The notes below the pieces were generated by a model. That model made no database searches, had not been told where the DNA came from, and was given only the letters and a program-made list of their open reading frames with translations. Positions 35,466-60,165 of a stretch of DNA of 64,000 nt are shown in pieces. Made by a program: the position numbers and the translations under genes. The stretch is from positions 186,001 through 250,000 of the forward strand of contig JABVXU010000002.1 in NCBI GenBank assembly GCA_013365365.1, written 5' to 3'. Source of the DNA: Cruorifilaria tuberocauda. Its lineage: Eukaryota > Nematoda > Chromadorea > Rhabditida > Onchocercidae. Numbering within the stretch: the first letter of the stretch is position 1; every line of letters begins with the position of its first letter.

Positions 35466-38400
35466 ATGGCTACTGCCGAAGAGCGTAAGCTTGAACTCGA
35501 ACGTAAGAAGCAGAAGTTGGCTGAAATTCGGGAAGAAAAAAGACGTCGAGAAGAAGAACGGCGGAGGAATTTGCTGAAAAATGCAAATCTTGAAAATGGA
35601 ACAGGTTTTTTCTGCTTTTATCGATTGTGCAAAATTACTCCGTCTCATATGATTTCTTTATCGCAAAGCTGTTTGTGTAACCACTTATGCTCTTTGTTAT
35701 TTATTCGTTAATTCTTTTTCATACCTTTTTTAGATTTTGTGGTTGAGCCCTGTTCGGAAAATTGCGAAGGGCAAAAGATTTTTACAATTAGTTAATAAAT
35801 CAAGTATTTCATATGATCTCAATTTGGTTCTTGCTTTTCAGTGGGCGATTTGCCGAAAACATTTTCGCAGAAAGATCTGGAAGAGATCCTTGAACCGTTA
35901 GGAATATCGGCCCAGCCTCAAATCGAGCGTTCCATTACTCCAAATAACATTGATCACCGAACAATGGTAAAAACCTTTCTTCTATATATTTTTGAGAACA
36001 GCAGTCAATGTGAATTACAACTTTACAATATTCTGTTTTAGGTGACCATTATTTTGTAGTAAGACATATTTTTCGTAAACTGAAGTGGTTCTAGACGTCA
36101 CTGATGGTGTTTTCCAGGATGGAGTTGGAAACAATCAGAGATATTCGTCGGTTCCCAGGACACAGAAACTTGCTCTTAGTGAAATACAAATGATTTCGGT
36201 ACCACCTAAGGATGCTGTAAGATTTTTTAATTTATTTTAATGCCGAGTTGCGCGATATTTTCCATTCATCTCGTAGCTATTTGAATATGTTAAATATATA
36301 GTTTCTTAATATCCAATAGCTTAGTTCTAACTCCTTGAAATACTGCGGAGAAAATTTAATGTCTGATATTATTGCAAAGAACGGTGATTTTAGGCGAGTT
36401 ATTGTAAAACAACACAAACCGATGATGATCGAGTATCTGCGGGCGAATTTAGTTTAGGTTCTCAGGAATTCGATTATGATGAAGAAATGCCAATGTTAGA
36501 TAAGCATTTGGAAATCAATTTTGACGAATCTCCGACGCGAGAAATTGCGAATATTTTGCCTAATTTCAATTTTGGCGTACATCAGCATCAAGAGGTAAAT
36601 AACATTCCAATTAGCAGTTAAGGTCACATAAGAATTATTGATACATATTGAATATGTATCAATTATGAGTTTTATAGCTTGGTGAAGAAAGGAAAGAGGA
36701 GGAAACGAAGGTACCAGATCTGAGTGAGGAAGAAAAGTTGCAAATTCTCAGCAGTCAAAAATTCCAGCAATTTTTTGATTACAGCTCACGCGTCATGGAA
36801 CGACAATTAGCTGAAGAGGTTGGCAATGTTTAGTTCCAAGATAACGCTTCCGGCGATTATTTAATCGATAGTAATCGATGTATTTTATTTGTGTAAAGTA
36901 GATTTTATTGCACATTGTAGAATAACAATATTGGGGAGTGGTTAGATATCTCACGAAATGTTTTCAGCTGGTTCATATCTAATCTTTGAATAATTTCTAT
37001 TGGCCTAACCTTTTTTTAGTAATTCTTATTTAGTACATTCCGGTGTAATGCATATCTTCACTGAGTTTGTAATTTTTCTTAATTTCTTCAGGTTGATATC
37101 TTCATCGATTACTCACGCGATGAAGCTATGGATGAAAAAGCCGATAGCGGTGAAAAATTAGTATTTGCTAGGAAATTTGTAGACAAGAAGTGGAGCGCTG
37201 GAAGGTAAGTGTTTCATTGATTTAATGCATCATTGTTTATGAAATACGGCTTAGTTCGCCGCATTTTTATGTTTTGAAATGTTGAACATTTTTTTTATTT
37301 GGTTGTCTGCTAAATTTTGCTGAATTTTTAGAGCTGTAACAGGCATTGATCACTGTGTGCAACATCCAGAATTATTCGCTGTTTCGTATGACCAGAATCC
37401 CGATTCCCCACTTGATCCTATTGGAGTAATACAAGTGTGGAGCTGTCGTTTCAAAAAGCCAACTGCTGAGTAAGCGTTATTTTAAAAGAATGAGAAATTT
37501 TTTTAAGACAAATGGTCAAAAAATTTGAGCATCAACTTCGTGATTTCAGATACACTTTTTACTGTCAATCACTGGTTACGAGTGTCGCCTTTGCTAAATT
37601 TCATCCAAATTTGATAATGGGAGGATGTTATTCTGGTCAGATTTGTATGTGGGATAATAGACTCAGTAAGAAGACTCCCGTTAATAAGGTTTTTTCCTCT
37701 CTGTTTTTCCAGAAGAAAGTGAAAAGTGATAATTCAAAAGTGGTTCATAGAAAAGAATCACTGCTTTTTTTTCTTAAAGTAAGTCAAATAGATGCTCTAA
37801 CGTGATCTTTCATTTTTTGTTCAGATTTTGTTAATAAGTCTAGTTCTTTGTCATCCTCGTTCTTATTATCTCCTACTGACAAATATTTCAGAGTCCTTTA
37901 TCATCAGAAGCTCATACTCATCCGGTGTTAAGCATGGCAGTAGTGGGAAGTCAAAATGCACATAATTTAATTAGCATATCAACCGATGGAAGGTTGTGTT
38001 CGTGGAGTGTTGATAATTTAAATCAACCAATTGACGTAATTGATCTAGCATGGAAACAGAAGCATGTATGAGATTTATACATACATATATATAAGTTTGG
38101 AAGAAATTTTTTCTTCCCATACATCTTCAGTGAAATAGATAATCATCAAATTATTTGAAATTTGGTAACTGTCAATATTGCAAAGAAGGTATTTGCCAAA
38201 GTATTATCAGTGAGTCTTAGAAAGTCAATTTTTTATAATTCCCTGTATTTTAGGTAGCATGTACATGTATGTCGTTCGCATTGGATGATGTTAATAATTT
38301 TGTAGCAGGTAGTGAAGAAGGAAATGTTTACACAGCAAGTAGGCATGGTAATAAGGGTGGAATAAATGGTAGTTACGAAGGCAAGTTTCAAAACAGTCCT

Positions 38401-39863
38401 AATTCGAATTAAAATTATAATTGGTTTAACTGTAAAAACATTGCATTATCTTTTTGCAGGTCACATTGGTCCTATAACAGGAGTTGATGCACATAAAGCT
38501 TCTGGTATTATTGATTTGTCGCATTTATTCTTATCATGTTCTTTGGATTGGACAGTCAAGTTGTGGAGCACTAAGGCAATAATTATTGTCTAGAAAACAC
38601 TGGAGCTTATAAAAATTCTTTCAGCTTGGAATAAACTTTCTTTTTTTTTCAATGCTTAATTTTGTCGTATAGCTGTTTAGTTATTTCGTAGGAAATAATT
38701 TTGTCAGTAGCAGATATTAAATTAAAATTTCAATTTTGCAGGAAACACGACCAATTTATTCATTCGAAAAACATGGCAATTACGTAACCGATGTTGCCTG
38801 GTCTCCTGTTCATCCTGCAGTTTTTACATCTGCCGATGCTAGTGGAAATGTAGGCTTTTCTAGCAAATATTATATAATTTGATATCAGTATTTTACTGTT
38901 GTGGTTTATTTGTTTAGGTATTTCTGTGGAATTTAAATGAAGATACCGAAGCTCCTGTATCACATTTACAAATGGAAGGTGGTGTTGGAGTGCGGAAAAT
39001 GAAGTGGATGCAGAACGGTGAGCTTAATAATCTGAAGATTTGGAAGATAATTGAAGTGTTTTGTTGTTAATGCATTTTGCGAAATGAAAAGTCTTTCTAT
39101 ATGGAAATTTTTGGTCATTTGCATAATTCCAAGATTCTTTTCTTCTATAGAATTAAAAAAAAAAATTTTTCTAAATAATTGCCAGCTGAAGGCTATGCTG
39201 AGATTGTCATCACAGGAGTGATTGTCTTGGGTGATGCTGAACATAGCCAAAATCAGAAATTTTTGATCCATTTTTCACACAGCAACATTTTTGATTTATA
39301 AGTGTCGATTGTATTTGCGGATGGATACATATCTGAGTCTTGCGGTATTCAAGGTTTAGCATAAAATGCTTGGTTGTTAAACTATATAATTTTAGGTCAG
39401 CAATTAACCGTGGGTGACGAAAAAGGTAATTTGTACGTGTATGATGTACATGAAAACCTTACAAGCTGTCGGCCAGATGAGTGGTCGAAGTTGTCAAGGT
39501 ATTTTTTAACCAATTGCTACATTCACTTCAGAATCTTTGGCATTCGTATGAATAATAACTTTACATTACTTTTTTAACTTATACATCTGTTACATCGAAC
39601 TTTTTTAGCATTTATAAATCTGAAGGAGGATAATTTACCTATTTAATATAATGGTCTTCAATTTTCAAGAAAAATAAGTGCAGAAGAAATTTTGGATTTT
39701 GTGACATTGTTGCAGAGCACTTCGTGATATTAAGCAGGCGAGCGAGGAGGCGGAAGAATTATTAGAAGCAATGAATAGTTATAATACATCTTCTATTGGC
39801 ATCAGTTCGATAGCTAATACCGCAGTGGGTGTTGCCGGTTTGTCACCAAGACAGCAGTGGTAG
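35466..39863 (+). CDS. dyci-1: Cytoplasmic dynein 1 intermediate chain
   Basis: Fifteen exons join in phase: 35466-35604, 35842-35966, 36118-36216, 36394-36594, 36678-36818, 37092-37204, 37332-37469, 37550-37688, 37892-38065, 38254-38380, 38460-38575, 38742-38849, 38918-39017, 39396-39498 and 39716-39863, giving 656 residues. The first 45 residues form the charged helix ([20 protein letters not shown]) that binds dynactin p150. Near residue 126 KTTQTD matches the LC8 light-chain motif, just after a likely TcTex-binding segment. The C-terminal two thirds are WD repeats, for example [11 protein letters not shown] and VFLWNLN, that bind the dynein heavy chain. The subunit links cargo and dynactin to the motor. 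Two introns use GC donors (AAG|GCAAGT at 38380, AAG|GCAATA at 38575). The start is fixed by the acceptor two bases upstream. Confidence 0.97.
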
Positions 39864-42800
39864 CTATTAGTCTTTCAAATCAGTAGAGTATCGCTTTCAG
39901 TTAGTGTGTTTATCTAAAATATTTGACCTTGCATAATTAACTTATTGCAAATTTAAAATTGCTTAATTTAGAAACTACGGCTTAGTTTCTAATATTCAAC
40001 CTTGGTATTATAGCAAGCAACTGAATAGAGTAAATCGGAATTTGGTTTTTGCTTTTCATATTCTTTATTTGCTTTTACTTTAATGCATCAATGAAATCAC
40101 GATGGTCGAATGTTAGTACTTCCCAGCTTTAGGCGTTTGAGCATTATATCATATGATTTTTTAGTGACACATCTCTTTCGTCATCACAACATTTTTCGGT
40201 TTTTCTCTTTTTGACATAAAATGATTTACATATATATTCATCTGGGAATGGTTTCTTTGTCCATTTGAAATTATTGCTTTCACATTGTTTTAGTTTCATC
40301 CAGCAAATTATCCATTTTTTAATTTTTATGCGTTTTTCATTTTCATTTTTTTTAAATTTCAATTCACTTCCATTTTCGCATGTTGAAAAGTGCATAAATT
40401 AAATCTATGAGAAAGCAAACTATTTGTTCAAGTAGTAATCTCATAATGAACAAAAGTAATTAAAAATTTAGTTTAACAGTAACAATAAGTTCCATTGCAG
40501 TGTTTGCAAGAATAAGTAAAAAATTAATTTTTTTGAATAACCTTTTGCCTTAAAGTGGTCAAGTACGGGATATTTTATCAATTTCAATTTTATTCCTTCA
40601 CTATTTTTATAATGTCTTGAATGACTTGAATATTGATATAAGCTACCATTTTGGTCGAATACAAACGATATTTAACGTGCACATATTTGTGTCGCTTTCA
40701 TTATTTCTGTCCGTGTTAGTATAATTGCAAGCTTCTTATCTTTTGTCATGCAAGAGCAGAATTTTTATGGCTTCCATTTTTTACTGTTTTTGACTGTGAT
40801 TGAAACATACTAATAATTGCCTCGAATATCTATTTTTCTGGAAGAGCTTATCGTTCACTGCAGAAATATGAGGAAAATATATTTAACCATAATTATTCCC
40901 AGAATCGATTTTTTCGCTTCGTTTGCAATTAAAGAGGAAGGGAGATTTGTCCAACTGTACCCTCTTTGCTTATTTCTATCTTTATCGTGCATCAGAAATG
41001 ATACCAAAGTTTCCATCGATGTTTTAATTTTTGCAAAGATTTCTATATATTTATGCTTCTGCTCAATATTCCATGGTGAGTTTTTGAATTTTTCTTATTA
41101 TTTAAAAACGAATGAAATTTCAGTGATGCTGCATTGGTTAAATAGCTTATTATAAGTTAAGCATTTGTATGATAAGCTCATCGACTTTGTTTTTGTGACA
41201 TTTTTTCTGTCAATATTGCAAAAACCTGAGATAAATCCTACTTTTCCTCTCCGCTTTATGATTTTTCATATTTATTTACGATTGAAAGAAGTGTTATATA
41301 TTTCTAAGTAATACTTTTTTTGCTGTCGATGATTTGCTGTTACATATTCATAATCTGCTTAAGTTTATTGAACATTATCCTAAATGATTGTTGTTGTTTC
41401 CCAAAGTTGTCAAAAGTATCTAAGCATATGATAAGCAATCATATGGAACTATTCCATACTATCATTTTTGGTTTGTTTTATTGCTATGCACTCACTCAAT
41501 AGGTTTGACTGTTGACGATTTGTTTATTCTATTGAAACTCCATCGAAATGCATGTAGTGCAGTATTTTCTGCATTTGCTTTGTGCTTCTTGAAACATACA
41601 TCCCGCTTTTGAAACTATAGTAGGTATTAGAATCATGTCAATGATTTGTGCCAATTTGATACTGATATCACGTGATTATCATGTTGCCATCCTTCCACTA
41701 AATAGTCTTGTCGCTTCATTTTGACAAGCTTTCTTTTGTATTGTAACATTTTTGTATATGCTTATGATTCCACATAAATCGACAATTTTCATCTTCGAAG
41801 TATAGCATCTTGCCTGATTTATTTACTTGCGAGTTTCTTAGTGTGCGTGACGAAACTACTTTTATTTGATGACAAAGCGGATATGCAGAACAAAAAATAT
41901 GATATATTGAGCAAAATTCTTTATTCTGAATTCCAAACCGCGTGGTACTTTGCTTGAAATGATTTTTTTTTCAAGGTGTGAGTTACAAATATTTAACTCG
42001 CATTAAATATTTGCAGCCTGTTAACTTTGAACATTTTTCTAAAGTCGAAATATGATATATTGAATCCAAGAAGAGCTTTTAAGTGGTTAAATCAAAAAAC
42101 TTCAATGCAATTCGCAGCGATCTGCCCTACCTTTTTCTAATCTTAACATGGTCACGTCAAGAACACCAAAGTGGATTGTAATAAAATGTTCGATATTATG
42201 TTAGGTTTTTATATAGCAATTTCCTAAGTCCCGAAATAGATTACAAGTATTAAATGAATTTATTACCACAAAAGCCCTTCAGATTAAGCGAAGAGGGACA
42301 GGAAACAAAAGATCGTGCCAACATACTGCACATCTACGAATGCCGCCCAAATTCGGCAAACTAATTTGTTAGGTTCCTTTATTCTGTCCTAATATTGCAT
42401 TCACATAAATCTTCAAATTTTGGCATCGCTATGCTCCAAATGCCTTATTCATATGTTTAAAATTCCTGCATTTTGCATAACCAATCATTCCTCAATTTTT
42501 CTCCAAAAAATTATGTCTCGGTATACCGCTGCTTAAAACTTCGGCCCCTCATCTTTTTCTGTCTGAACTAATTCACAGTTTACATGTAATATAGTAAATT
42601 TCAATTCCTTTCCTTTTTTAAACGCATAAAAACTTCTGAACGACTTTAAGAAATCCCGTTCAATATTTATAATACATTTAAGTCCCATCAATATCTTCCA
42701 CCTCAAGCATTATTAACTTAAATTTTATGATTACTAAAACCGAAATAAAATAACAAACATATTATTAAAACCCTTGCAGTCATTACCGAATTATACTTAA

Positions 42801-43233
42801 AAATTTTAGATTCACAAAATAAAGCTGGTAGAAACGAATGCAAACCAGCATTTGCCACTTCGCTGTCTCACATTTGAACTCTCTGCTCCACGAAGAGGAG
42901 AATGCATGATGAGCGTCTTGAATCCTTTAAAGAGTAATTTTCTATAAACATTATCCATAAAGTTCAATTAGCAATTTTCCAAGATATTATCTTATTAAAA
43001 CCAATCATCATATCAATAAAAGCAACCATGCTATAAGCAGCTTTTATTGATATGGTGAAACTTTATCTGAACATTCACAAACTAACATTAATTATTGATA
43101 TGATTACGAGAAGCGATTAAATAATGTGATATCACTTCAACCAATCAGAAAAAATTATTAATTTTGAAGTTATAACAAATGCAAACATTTCGTACACTAT
43201 CTGAATCTGAAATATTTATAGAGATAATAGAGA
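39864..43233. other. Intergenic between convergent dyci-1 and CHMP5 genes
   Basis: About 3.4 kb, AT-rich. No gene recognised; the frame at 40817-41155 lacks an ATG start and any family resemblance. It contains the hairpin at 43005-43058. Confidence 0.6.
43005..43058. ncRNA. Perfect-stem hairpin, possible small-RNA precursor
   Basis: ATATCAATAAAAGC pairs perfectly with GCTTTTATTGATAT across a 16-base loop (43024-43039). Outward pairing continues with CATC against GGTG, plus one more T-A pair, making 19 paired positions with one G-U wobble. The size resembles a short microRNA precursor, but expression is unknown and I recognise no microRNA seed. A foldback repeat or a 3'-end structure of the convergent genes is equally possible. 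Confidence 0.3.
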
Positions 43234-44580
43234 TTAATTGTTCGCAGGAACTTTGGGTAGTCCGAATTCATCCACTGCAATACCTCCCTCTGTCACCTGT
43301 AAATGATTACTTATGCAACTTGCAACACAATCTATATCATCAAAAACAAAAAAAAACCGTATTTTTATAACCTTGCTTTCGTATCCGGGTTCCTTGGATG
43401 GCACTCCTGGTGCATTTAGCGCTTCGTCCAAATAAGAAGTATCTACATCCGTTTCAAATTCATCTCCCAAAGCATTAAGTTCAGCTTCCAAATCAGCTTC
43501 ATCAATCTAAAAACTTTTGATATTCACAATGAAAAAAACCTTTTGAGACATGAATTAAGCTAGAAAAGAAGGAAAACGGAAGTCATAAAATCAACAAATC
43601 ATAAGCTTTACATCCGGTGTCTCGTACTGCCGCGACATAGCATCCTGAATCTCATTATTCATATCAAGCATTTCCTCCATTTCATCCTGGAGCTTATCAA
43701 TTTTATCGATGTCCAATTTTTTGTATTCTTTCTGCATGGTTTTCAAGCCTTGTTTCATGGCCATGACGGTGGACTGTAATGTCAAGAATTAATAACCACA
43801 TATCAAAAATTGAGCATAGATAAACAACTATAAATACCTCAATTTTATCTTGGAATCTTGATAGTTAGTGATGCTCAAACAAGCGCTAAAAAATCTAAAT
43901 AAAATACAACCGATTCCGACGAGTATTACAACAAACTAAATCTCAGAGAAAGCGAAAATTTACTTGCGTATCTTTCATCCCTTGAATAGCAAAGTTGCTC
44001 TGTTCAATATTGAAAGATTGCTGACTTAGTTGATCACGCTGGTTTTCGTACATACGTTTTTGCTTCAATATGCTTCAATATATATATATATATATAGCAA
44101 AAAATTTTAATGAAAAGGTTGAGGGTACCTGAGAAAATACGATTTTAATTAACTGACTTTATCGTTTCTGGTGTGCTATAACTATAAATATTCACATGAT
44201 GTACCGATGATATAATAAGACCACGATAACACCTAAGAAGAGAACAATAGCGGCTGACGTCATTTTAGTGGGAAATGAGCGTAGGCAAGGGCGGGTATAC
44301 ATGAACAATAGTCCAAATTGACTGCACTGAGAGTGATCGATGATTATTGAATGTGTTCAGAATGAGTTATCACAATCTACCGTAGAGCTTTCTGCTTCAG
44401 TTGATCCTTGCCCGGTCCCTCTCGCATTTTCTTCATCTGATCTTTGTATTTCATAAGTTCGCCATCCAAACGAGCTATCTTCTTCTCAATACTCTCGGTA
44501 CGTGAGTCAATGTTGGCCACTGCATCGGTTAACGTTGGCTGTGCTTCCTTTTTCCCCGATGTACCAAAGATTCGCCTCAT
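43234..44580 (-). CDS. CHMP5: CHMP5/Vps60 ESCRT-III-associated protein
   Basis: Five exons join in phase: 44580-44381, 44072-43964, 43773-43612, 43506-43372 and 43296-43234, giving 222 residues against about 219 in the human protein. It aligns end to end by eye: the start MRRIFG, the basic helix with [42 protein letters not shown], the acidic middle [16 protein letters not shown] and the signature end [14 protein letters not shown]5 regulates ESCRT-III disassembly with LIP5/Vta1 and Vps4 in multivesicular-body sorting. A basic N-terminal half and acidic C-terminal half fit the Snf7-like fold. The exon 2 acceptor sits in a duplicated 10-base phrase beside a TA microsatellite; only the distal copy keeps frame. 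Confidence 0.96.
44078..44096. repeat. TA microsatellite at a CHMP5 splice acceptor
   Basis: Nineteen bases of alternating A and T directly abut the exon 2 acceptor of CHMP5 (minus strand), in place of a pyrimidine tract. The phrase TGCTTCAATA is tandemly duplicated at 44061-44070 and 44071-44080. Confidence 0.9.
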
Positions 44581-46111
44581 TCCAGCTATCCACCACTAAA
44601 GAATAAGTATCAAATTAATATAATTATTGTAAGTAAAACACATCAATCTGTTTACTTCCACGACCACACATGCATAAAATATTCATATAATTGGGATAAC
44701 TCTAGACAAAGCAGGTTTTGACAAGATGCCAATATATCACGTTATTCAGGGAAGAAATGGAAAACACATCACACTGATGCTTGGAGCGTTGCGTGCGCAA
44801 TGGCAACTGCAATTTCTGCATCTTTTAGATTTTAGAAAATGATAACAATGACGATTAAGAATTTAAACAAATTGTTGATTGATTGTGATTAAATTCGAAG
44901 AGAAAATAGCGCACGTCGCCACGCGAAGTTAAATCGCTGATAGCGCCATAAGGACTGTACGGATTCTTACATGCAACAAGTGCAGAATTACTCCGACGCC
45001 CAAAGAAGATACTTGATAGAACCGGAAGATCGTTACTCACGTTACTTCCCTCCTCGCATCATCCCCTTGTGTGGGCCGCGTTTTACCATTAACGATTCCC
45101 TTCATTCAAAAATTTCAATTACCGTAAGACCATTGCATAGCGGGGAGGTTGCGTGAAATGGTCGGTTTTGACGTCATCGGGCCACAGCTCTCTTCTTCTC
45201 TCTTTTTCTTTACTTACGCACCGTCATTTTGTTAGCCGTACTCTATATCACGCACTCATGTGAACTGACATTTGGTTATGTACTACAATTCCGAGTCTTT
45301 GCTACGTCACAGCGGCGGACATTCTGCGTGACAAAATTTTAATTATTATGAGCCATTGAATCTTTTGTTTTTTTCTTCCCTCTTTTCCTGTTTTAGATAT
45401 AATATGCAAGTGCGAAAGCGTGCATGAAGATAAGAGTCTTATGATGATTGCACGTGGATTTCACGTAGGTTTGAAAAAGATTGCGAGCATTTTATAAATA
45501 CATACGTTCGATTGGTAAGTGATTATATCAAAAAAAGGAGCATTTATCCACCAATTAGTCCGTAATGTTATTCTGTTCTGTCGAAGCTTTCGCATTCCCA
45601 AATATGTAAATCATAACAGCGTAGCTTTTCTGTCTCTGCAAATAGCGTGCATATGCAAAAACTAGCATTTAGAATGGTGAAAATGAAATGTATTATGTGA
45701 AGATCTGTGATAAACGGCATTAATCCATATGTTATGTGAAGAGCTGTGATTAATCCATAATACTATTATGCACCTGTGCACTGTAGGCTTCGTTGGAATG
45801 CTGTATATAGCGTCCCTGCCTGGACCAAAAAATTGATTATCCGGAATTCCAAATTTCTCGAGCAAGGTAACATTGTAATCGTCTCTTTTTTGTCCTATGC
45901 TTCTGTGATTCTCTGATAGGATTTGTAGATGTGTGTATGGAAAAGGACACTTCTCGAAATCATTTCTTGAAACAGTGCCTTTTATTCTCCTTTCCCTGTG
46001 ATGCCATGTTCTGTATGCATTTTGCAGTCGTCAGTTAATATGCATTGTATGCACTCGAAAGTTTTAATGATATGTTGTTGTTTAATGTTTAAAATTCCAT
46101 TTGCGAAAAAA
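44581..46111. other. Divergent promoter region of CHMP5 and smk-1
   Basis: About 1.5 kb between head-to-head genes. A likely acceptor CTTTAG (minus strand, AG at 44597-44596) lies 15 bases before the CHMP5 ATG. The stretch 45040-45330 is relatively GC-rich. Short frames at 44971-45156 and 45662-45865 have no support. Confidence 0.5.
45693..45760. repeat. Imperfect tandem duplication
   Basis: TTATGTGAAGATCTGTGAT and TTATGTGAAGAGCTGTGAT occur about 39 bases apart, each followed by TTAATCCATA or TAATCCATA. A local duplication in the smk-1 upstream region. Confidence 0.75.
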
Positions 46112-46119
46112 TATTTCAG
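46112..46119 (+). promoter_or_regulatory. Likely spliced-leader acceptor of smk-1
   Basis: TATTTCAG ends eight bases before the ATG at 46128, with no recognisable upstream exon. It is the expected arrangement for a trans-spliced nematode message. Confidence 0.55.
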
Positions 46120-46127
46120 GAAGCAAT

Positions 46128-58694
<12,567 letters not shown>

Positions 58695-59737
58695 TCACTA
58701 AAAACGAACATTGTTTGTTAGATTACAGGTCTTGTATTACCTCGTTATGAGTACGTTTTCTGTTCGCAATTTTTCAGAAGTTTCTTAATTCTAATTCTTC
58801 CAAATAACTGGACCTAACTTTGTCGAAATTACTATCCCAAATAATAGCAAGTTTCCTTTATGTTTATCAGTTTATTTGATCAAATGATTACATAAAACAT
58901 GAAGTGGTCATTTACCGCATTTCTTGGAAAGTTGCATCCATTCCTGATGGTGGTTGATCTCATCTGGCATGCATTAAGGATTGTATTACAGTGTTTTGAG
59001 TTATGGTTATATGTATTTTCATTTTAATTAACATTTTGTTTTTTCAATCAATTTAGAAAAAAAAGTGTACAGCAGAAGATTTTGATTCTCATTTTGTGAT
59101 CGTTGTTTTTCTGCAATTTCTTATCAAAAAGAATATGTGAAATTTCATGGTTTCAATAGCGTTTAGGAACTTCTTATGTACTGTTTTTCTTCATCCCGGT
59201 TTCTCTCTTCATCTTTGTTTTATTTCTGCATTTCAATTATTGATTTAAAAAATTTTTTTTGACGTAACATGTCTCATATATATTTTTACTGCCTACAGTT
59301 TGAAATTGAAATTTTGCTGGCTCTGAATGTTTTATTACATTTCATTGCAGTCATAGTTTTCAGTTTTTTCTTAATGAATATTTGCTACTTATTCAGAGAT
59401 TTCATAATGATTCCGATAATTTTTATTCGTTTAACTTTTGCTAAATTTTCTGCCGCATTCGTTTATGATTCTTTTCAGAATCCTAATTGAGGATTAATTT
59501 CTAGAATTTCATGAAGTTCTCAATAGGATATTTTATGACTGTTTTATTTTTATTTTAACATAATTTCGGTGTTTTGTTTCATTATTTTTGTATGGATTGA
59601 ATCATTGCTATGCAATAATGTTTGTTCAGTCTAATGCATGTTAAAATCGGTATCTGAAGGAAGTGATGAATCATATGGGGAAAAAGTTTTGGTGCTGACT
59701 GTCGAGGTCTTTGGACGATAACTTCATGAATTTTTAG

Positions 59738-59951
59738 TAGAGCTGGCAGACCGTTCAAGACTTGGATTATTTCAAAAATTCAACAAATATGTCAGTCCAC
59801 TCGTGCTAATTTCCTTGGATTTTGGCATAGATAAGTAAGTATTTGGAAAGGGGACCTTCCACTGCAACATGAACATCATTAGAATTTTCTACCGATCCTT
59901 ATAAATTAATTTTTCAGTCGTTTGGCGGTAGGTTCAGTAGACTCAGTTTGA
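59738..59951 (+). other. Possible two-exon coding fragment
   Basis: TTTTTAG ends at 59737; an open stretch follows (GAG CTG GCA GAC, reading ELADRSRLGLFQKF) up to a perfect donor GTAAGT at 59834. The next TTTTCAG at 59917 joins in phase and continues IDNRLAVGSVDSV to a TGA at 59949-59951. I found no upstream exon in the required phase and no family. It may be part of a small unrecognised gene or a pseudogene. Confidence 0.2.
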
Positions 59952-60015
59952 GATCTGTGCCAAAATCTTTAGCAAGGTGTTTATTGTTGGTTCATGACCG
60001 ATCCATTTCGTGGTT

Positions 60016-60165
60016 ATGGACGATGGTGATCGGCGTTGTTGCGTTTATGGACAGTTTTCCGAACTTCCAAATCTACTGCGTTGGATGATCAGTGTCACTG
60101 TATTCTACTCGACGAAATATTCAGAATTCGATACGTTTAGAGAAGAATTTTACAACTATAGGTGA
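60016..60165 (+). other. Small 49-codon frame, doubtful
   Basis: An ATG-started frame beginning MDDGDRRCCVYG, in a locally GC-richer patch. It ends in TATAG|GTGAAT, a possible donor just before the stop. No family is recognised. It could be a further exon of the fragment to its left, but phases were not resolved. Confidence 0.15.

Noticed and set aside
40817..41155. 112-codon frame between dyci-1 and CHMP5
   Set aside because: It does not begin with ATG, its composition is typical of AT-rich noise, and no splice structure fits.
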